DNA of 64,000 nt from Vibrio rhodolitus (GTDB lineage: Bacteria > Pseudomonadota > Gammaproteobacteria > Enterobacterales > Vibrionaceae), in contig NZ_QLYZ01000017.1 of NCBI RefSeq assembly GCF_003350325.1, positions 1-64,000 of the forward strand, read 5' to 3'. Positions 62,528 to 64,000 of this stretch are shown here, one piece after another (position 1 is the stretch's first letter; each line of letters starts with the position of its first letter). The notes under the pieces were generated by a model. That model was given only the letters and a program-made list of their open reading frames with translations, did not search any database and was not told the DNA's origin. Both the position numbers and the translations under genes were made by a program.

Positions 62528-63421
62528 ATGTGTGCCCAAACTAGCTTAAACGAAAAGCGAATTCTATCTTTCTCAGCCCTTCTAGCTTCAGGGTTTGCGA
62601 TCGGCGGACTTGCGGTTGGCGTCTGGATGGGCTCACTGGTTATTGTTTTTGATGGCGTCTACTCGCTGGTCAGCCTGCTGTTAACATTATTGTCGCTTGC
62701 AGCATCTCGTTATATCAGTCGCCCTTCACAAGGTCAGTTTCAATTTGGTAAAGCGGTGATTGAACCTGTGGTTATTGCTGTTAAAGGTGCGGTGATCTTA
62801 AGTATCGTTCTCTACTCTCTGTATTCAGCGGTCAGCGCAATGTTTACTGGCGGTCGCGAAGTGGATACGTCAATTGCCTCTCTTTTTGGTTTAGTTAACG
62901 TTATAGGTTGTGGTTACGGTTGGTGGTACATCCACAACAAATCGAAGCGTTTTTCTTCTGGTTTGATTCAGGCAGAAAGCAAACAATGGCAAATGGATAC
63001 CCTGCTAAGTGTTGCCGTAACTTTGGGTTTCTGTGCAGCTTATGCACTAACACTGACACCATGGGCTCACTACAGCATTTATGCTGACCCAATGATGATG
63101 ATTCTGATGTCATTCTATTTCATCAAAGTGCCTGCAGAGATGATTATTCAAGCAGCGCGCGAACTACTGATGATGAAGCCTGACCGCAAGATCCAAGAAC
63201 GTGTGGACCATGAGGTTGAAGCTGTTCGTAAACACTTCGAACAAGAAATTGAGTTAAATGGTGTTACCAAAGTAGGTCAAGAGTTGTGGGTGAACATTGA
63301 TATCCATAGCGATGCAAAACAACTTGATTTAGCCGAAGTAGAAAAAGCTCGACGCCTACTTAAGCACAAGCTTTCATCACTGAAACTCGACTTACAATTA
63401 ACGATGAACGTCGCTATCTAG
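62528..63421 (+). CDS. Cation diffusion facilitator family transporter, altered metal site
   Basis: 297 aa with six membrane segments and a soluble C-terminal domain (~205-297). The fold is CDF (Cation_efflux), but the transport site is unusual: DxxxS (Asp42, Ser46) in helix 2 in place of DxxxD, and QxxxD (Gln152, Asp156) in helix 5 in place of HxxxD. Metal choice is therefore uncertain. GGAGATT seven bases upstream supports the ATG. Confidence 0.85.
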   Translation: MCAQTSLNEKRILSFSALLASGFAIGGLAVGVWMGSLVIVFDGVYSLVSLLLTLLSLAASRYISRPSQGQFQFGKAVIEPVVIAVKGAVILSIVLYSLYSAVSAMFTGGREVDTSIASLFGLVNVIGCGYGWWYIHNKSKRFSSGLIQAESKQWQMDTLLSVAVTLGFCAAYALTLTPWAHYSIYADPMMMILMSFYFIKVPAEMIIQAARELLMMKPDRKIQERVDHEVEAVRKHFEQEIELNGVTKVGQELWVNIDIHSDAKQLDLAEVEKARRLLKHKLSSLKLDLQLTMNVAI

Positions 63422-63440
63422 TAATCTGCGTCACACATTA

Positions 63441-63468
63441 AAGGGCTTGCTGATGCGAGCCCTTTTTT
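63441..63468 (+). terminator. Terminator after the CDF gene
   Basis: AAGGGCTTG pairs with CGAGCCCTT (one G-T pair), followed by six T. Confidence 0.85.
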
Positions 63469-63613
63469 ATGCCATTAAGGTCATTGATTGCAGTGCTATT
63501 AACCCGTAGATTCGGGTTATCATTCTGTGCTTGTGGTCATTATGAAACTAGTAGTCTAATATCTAGGTTAAAGGCATGGATCTGCTTAGCATTACCGGGT
63601 ACCGGAGGTACAT

Positions 63614-64000
63614 TTGAGAAAAATTAATACTAGCTTTCTAAAAACTCTGCGCGTACTGGTTGTCGATGACTCCAGTACGGCTTTGTTGTTAATTAAGCAA
63701 CAGCTAGTGAGCCTTGGGGTACAACACGATGACATCCATACGGTAGAGCGCTATCAAGAAGCTATTACGGCGATGGAAACCCATCACTTTGACGTTTTAA
63801 TCCTTGATTATCATCTTGAGCAACATTTAACTGGCTATGAACTCGCCATGTTACTTTATCGTAACAGGTTGATCGGTAACTCGACTGGCGTACTCATGAT
63901 TTCCGGCGATGCGCGTCAAGAAACCGTGTTGACCGCACTGTCAGGAAAAGTTCGCCACTTTATTACTAAACCACTAAGCAACGCATCCCTCGCTGAAAAA
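63614..64000 (+). CDS. Response regulator, 3' end outside the window
   Basis: The frame is open from TTG 63614, preceded by GGAGG at a good distance. The translated part is a full receiver domain: LRVLVVDDSSTA, phospho-Asp in LILDYHLEQ, MISGDAR and the conserved Lys in FITKPLS. It continues beyond 64000, so any output domain cannot be seen. The DYHL variant is common in stand-alone or HD-GYP/GGDEF/EAL-linked receivers. Confidence 0.85.
   Translation, partial: MRKINTSFLKTLRVLVVDDSSTALLLIKQQLVSLGVQHDDIHTVERYQEAITAMETHHFDVLILDYHLEQHLTGYELAMLLYRNRLIGNSTGVLMISGDARQETVLTALSGKVRHFITKPLSNASLAEK

Noticed and set aside
1..64000. CRISPR arrays, prophage blocks, rRNA genes and riboswitches
   Set aside because: Searched by eye: no regularly spaced repeats, no phage structural genes, no rRNA, and no recognisable riboswitch core.

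Overview
The window looks like part of a Vibrio chromosome, most likely the smaller one. The evidence is gene content and protein-level recognition: a LexA-controlled integron integrase with an array of promoter-poor cassettes, a CqsS-type quorum-sensing kinase, a second KASIII (FabH2), clcA, ravA-viaA, nirBD-nirC-cobA, phhAB, many c-di-GMP and chemotaxis genes, and small Vibrio families (DUF2986, DUF3316). From memory, relatives of several of these genes lie on chromosome II of V. cholerae; no database was searched.

Layout. 1-1170: the end of an IS91-family rolling-circle transposon abutting a short attC site. 1171-4816: the proximal end of an integron, read leftwards as three cassettes (a 94-aa unknown; a DUF4062 protein fused to a second TIR/deoxyribosyltransferase-like domain; a 262-aa unknown with a TTG start), each followed by its own attC, then the attI junction, a LexA box and the divergent intI. 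5001-10044: rbgA/ylqF, a CobW-type metallochaperone GTPase, clcA and a TehA/SLAC1-like transporter. 10064-16492: sbcD-sbcC-cqsS on the minus strand, with no cqsA partner next to cqsS. 16568-20934: fabH2, a glycine-zipper stress protein, trxC (with an unusual WCNPC active site), a YcaD-like MFS carrier and a YgbA-like NO-response protein. 21096-25083: a DUF4174 secreted protein and the pqiABC lipid-transport operon.

25278-31638: two related minus-strand tRNA arrays (Cys, Gly and Leu-UAA genes, plus one decayed Leu copy) flank an Aer-like receptor, asnA and a TPR-GGDEF cyclase. 31816-39472: MmcQ/YjbR protein, viaA and ravA, a NUDIX ADP-ribose hydrolase, ltaE, a small cytochrome c, an LpxL-type acyltransferase and a parvulin. 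39658-46760: cheV, a diguanylate cyclase, a DUF333-type lipoprotein, a YdcF-like protein, L-serine deaminase, a POT peptide transporter with a PurR-like operator upstream, and a DUF3316 protein. 47152-50045: a cellobiose/chitobiose-type PTS operon (IIB-IIC-IIA) ending in a DUF7916 protein. 50323-52361: a DUF2986 protein, a NYN-domain protein and an HD-GYP protein lacking the usual HHE residues. 52565-57316: the nirB-nirD-nirC-cobA nitrite assimilation/respiration operon with FNR- and NarP-like sites. 57726-64000: YjjG phosphatase, a membrane SH3 protein, phhA-phhB, a methyltransferase, a LysR regulator, a divergent CDF transporter and the start of a response regulator.

Most of the window is ordinary core or shell Vibrio sequence. 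The most promising parts for new biology are the integron cassettes at the left end (especially the DUF4062 fusion, a possible anti-phage effector), the orphan cqsS, the WCNPC thioredoxin with its duplicated palindromic promoter, and the degenerate HD-GYP protein.
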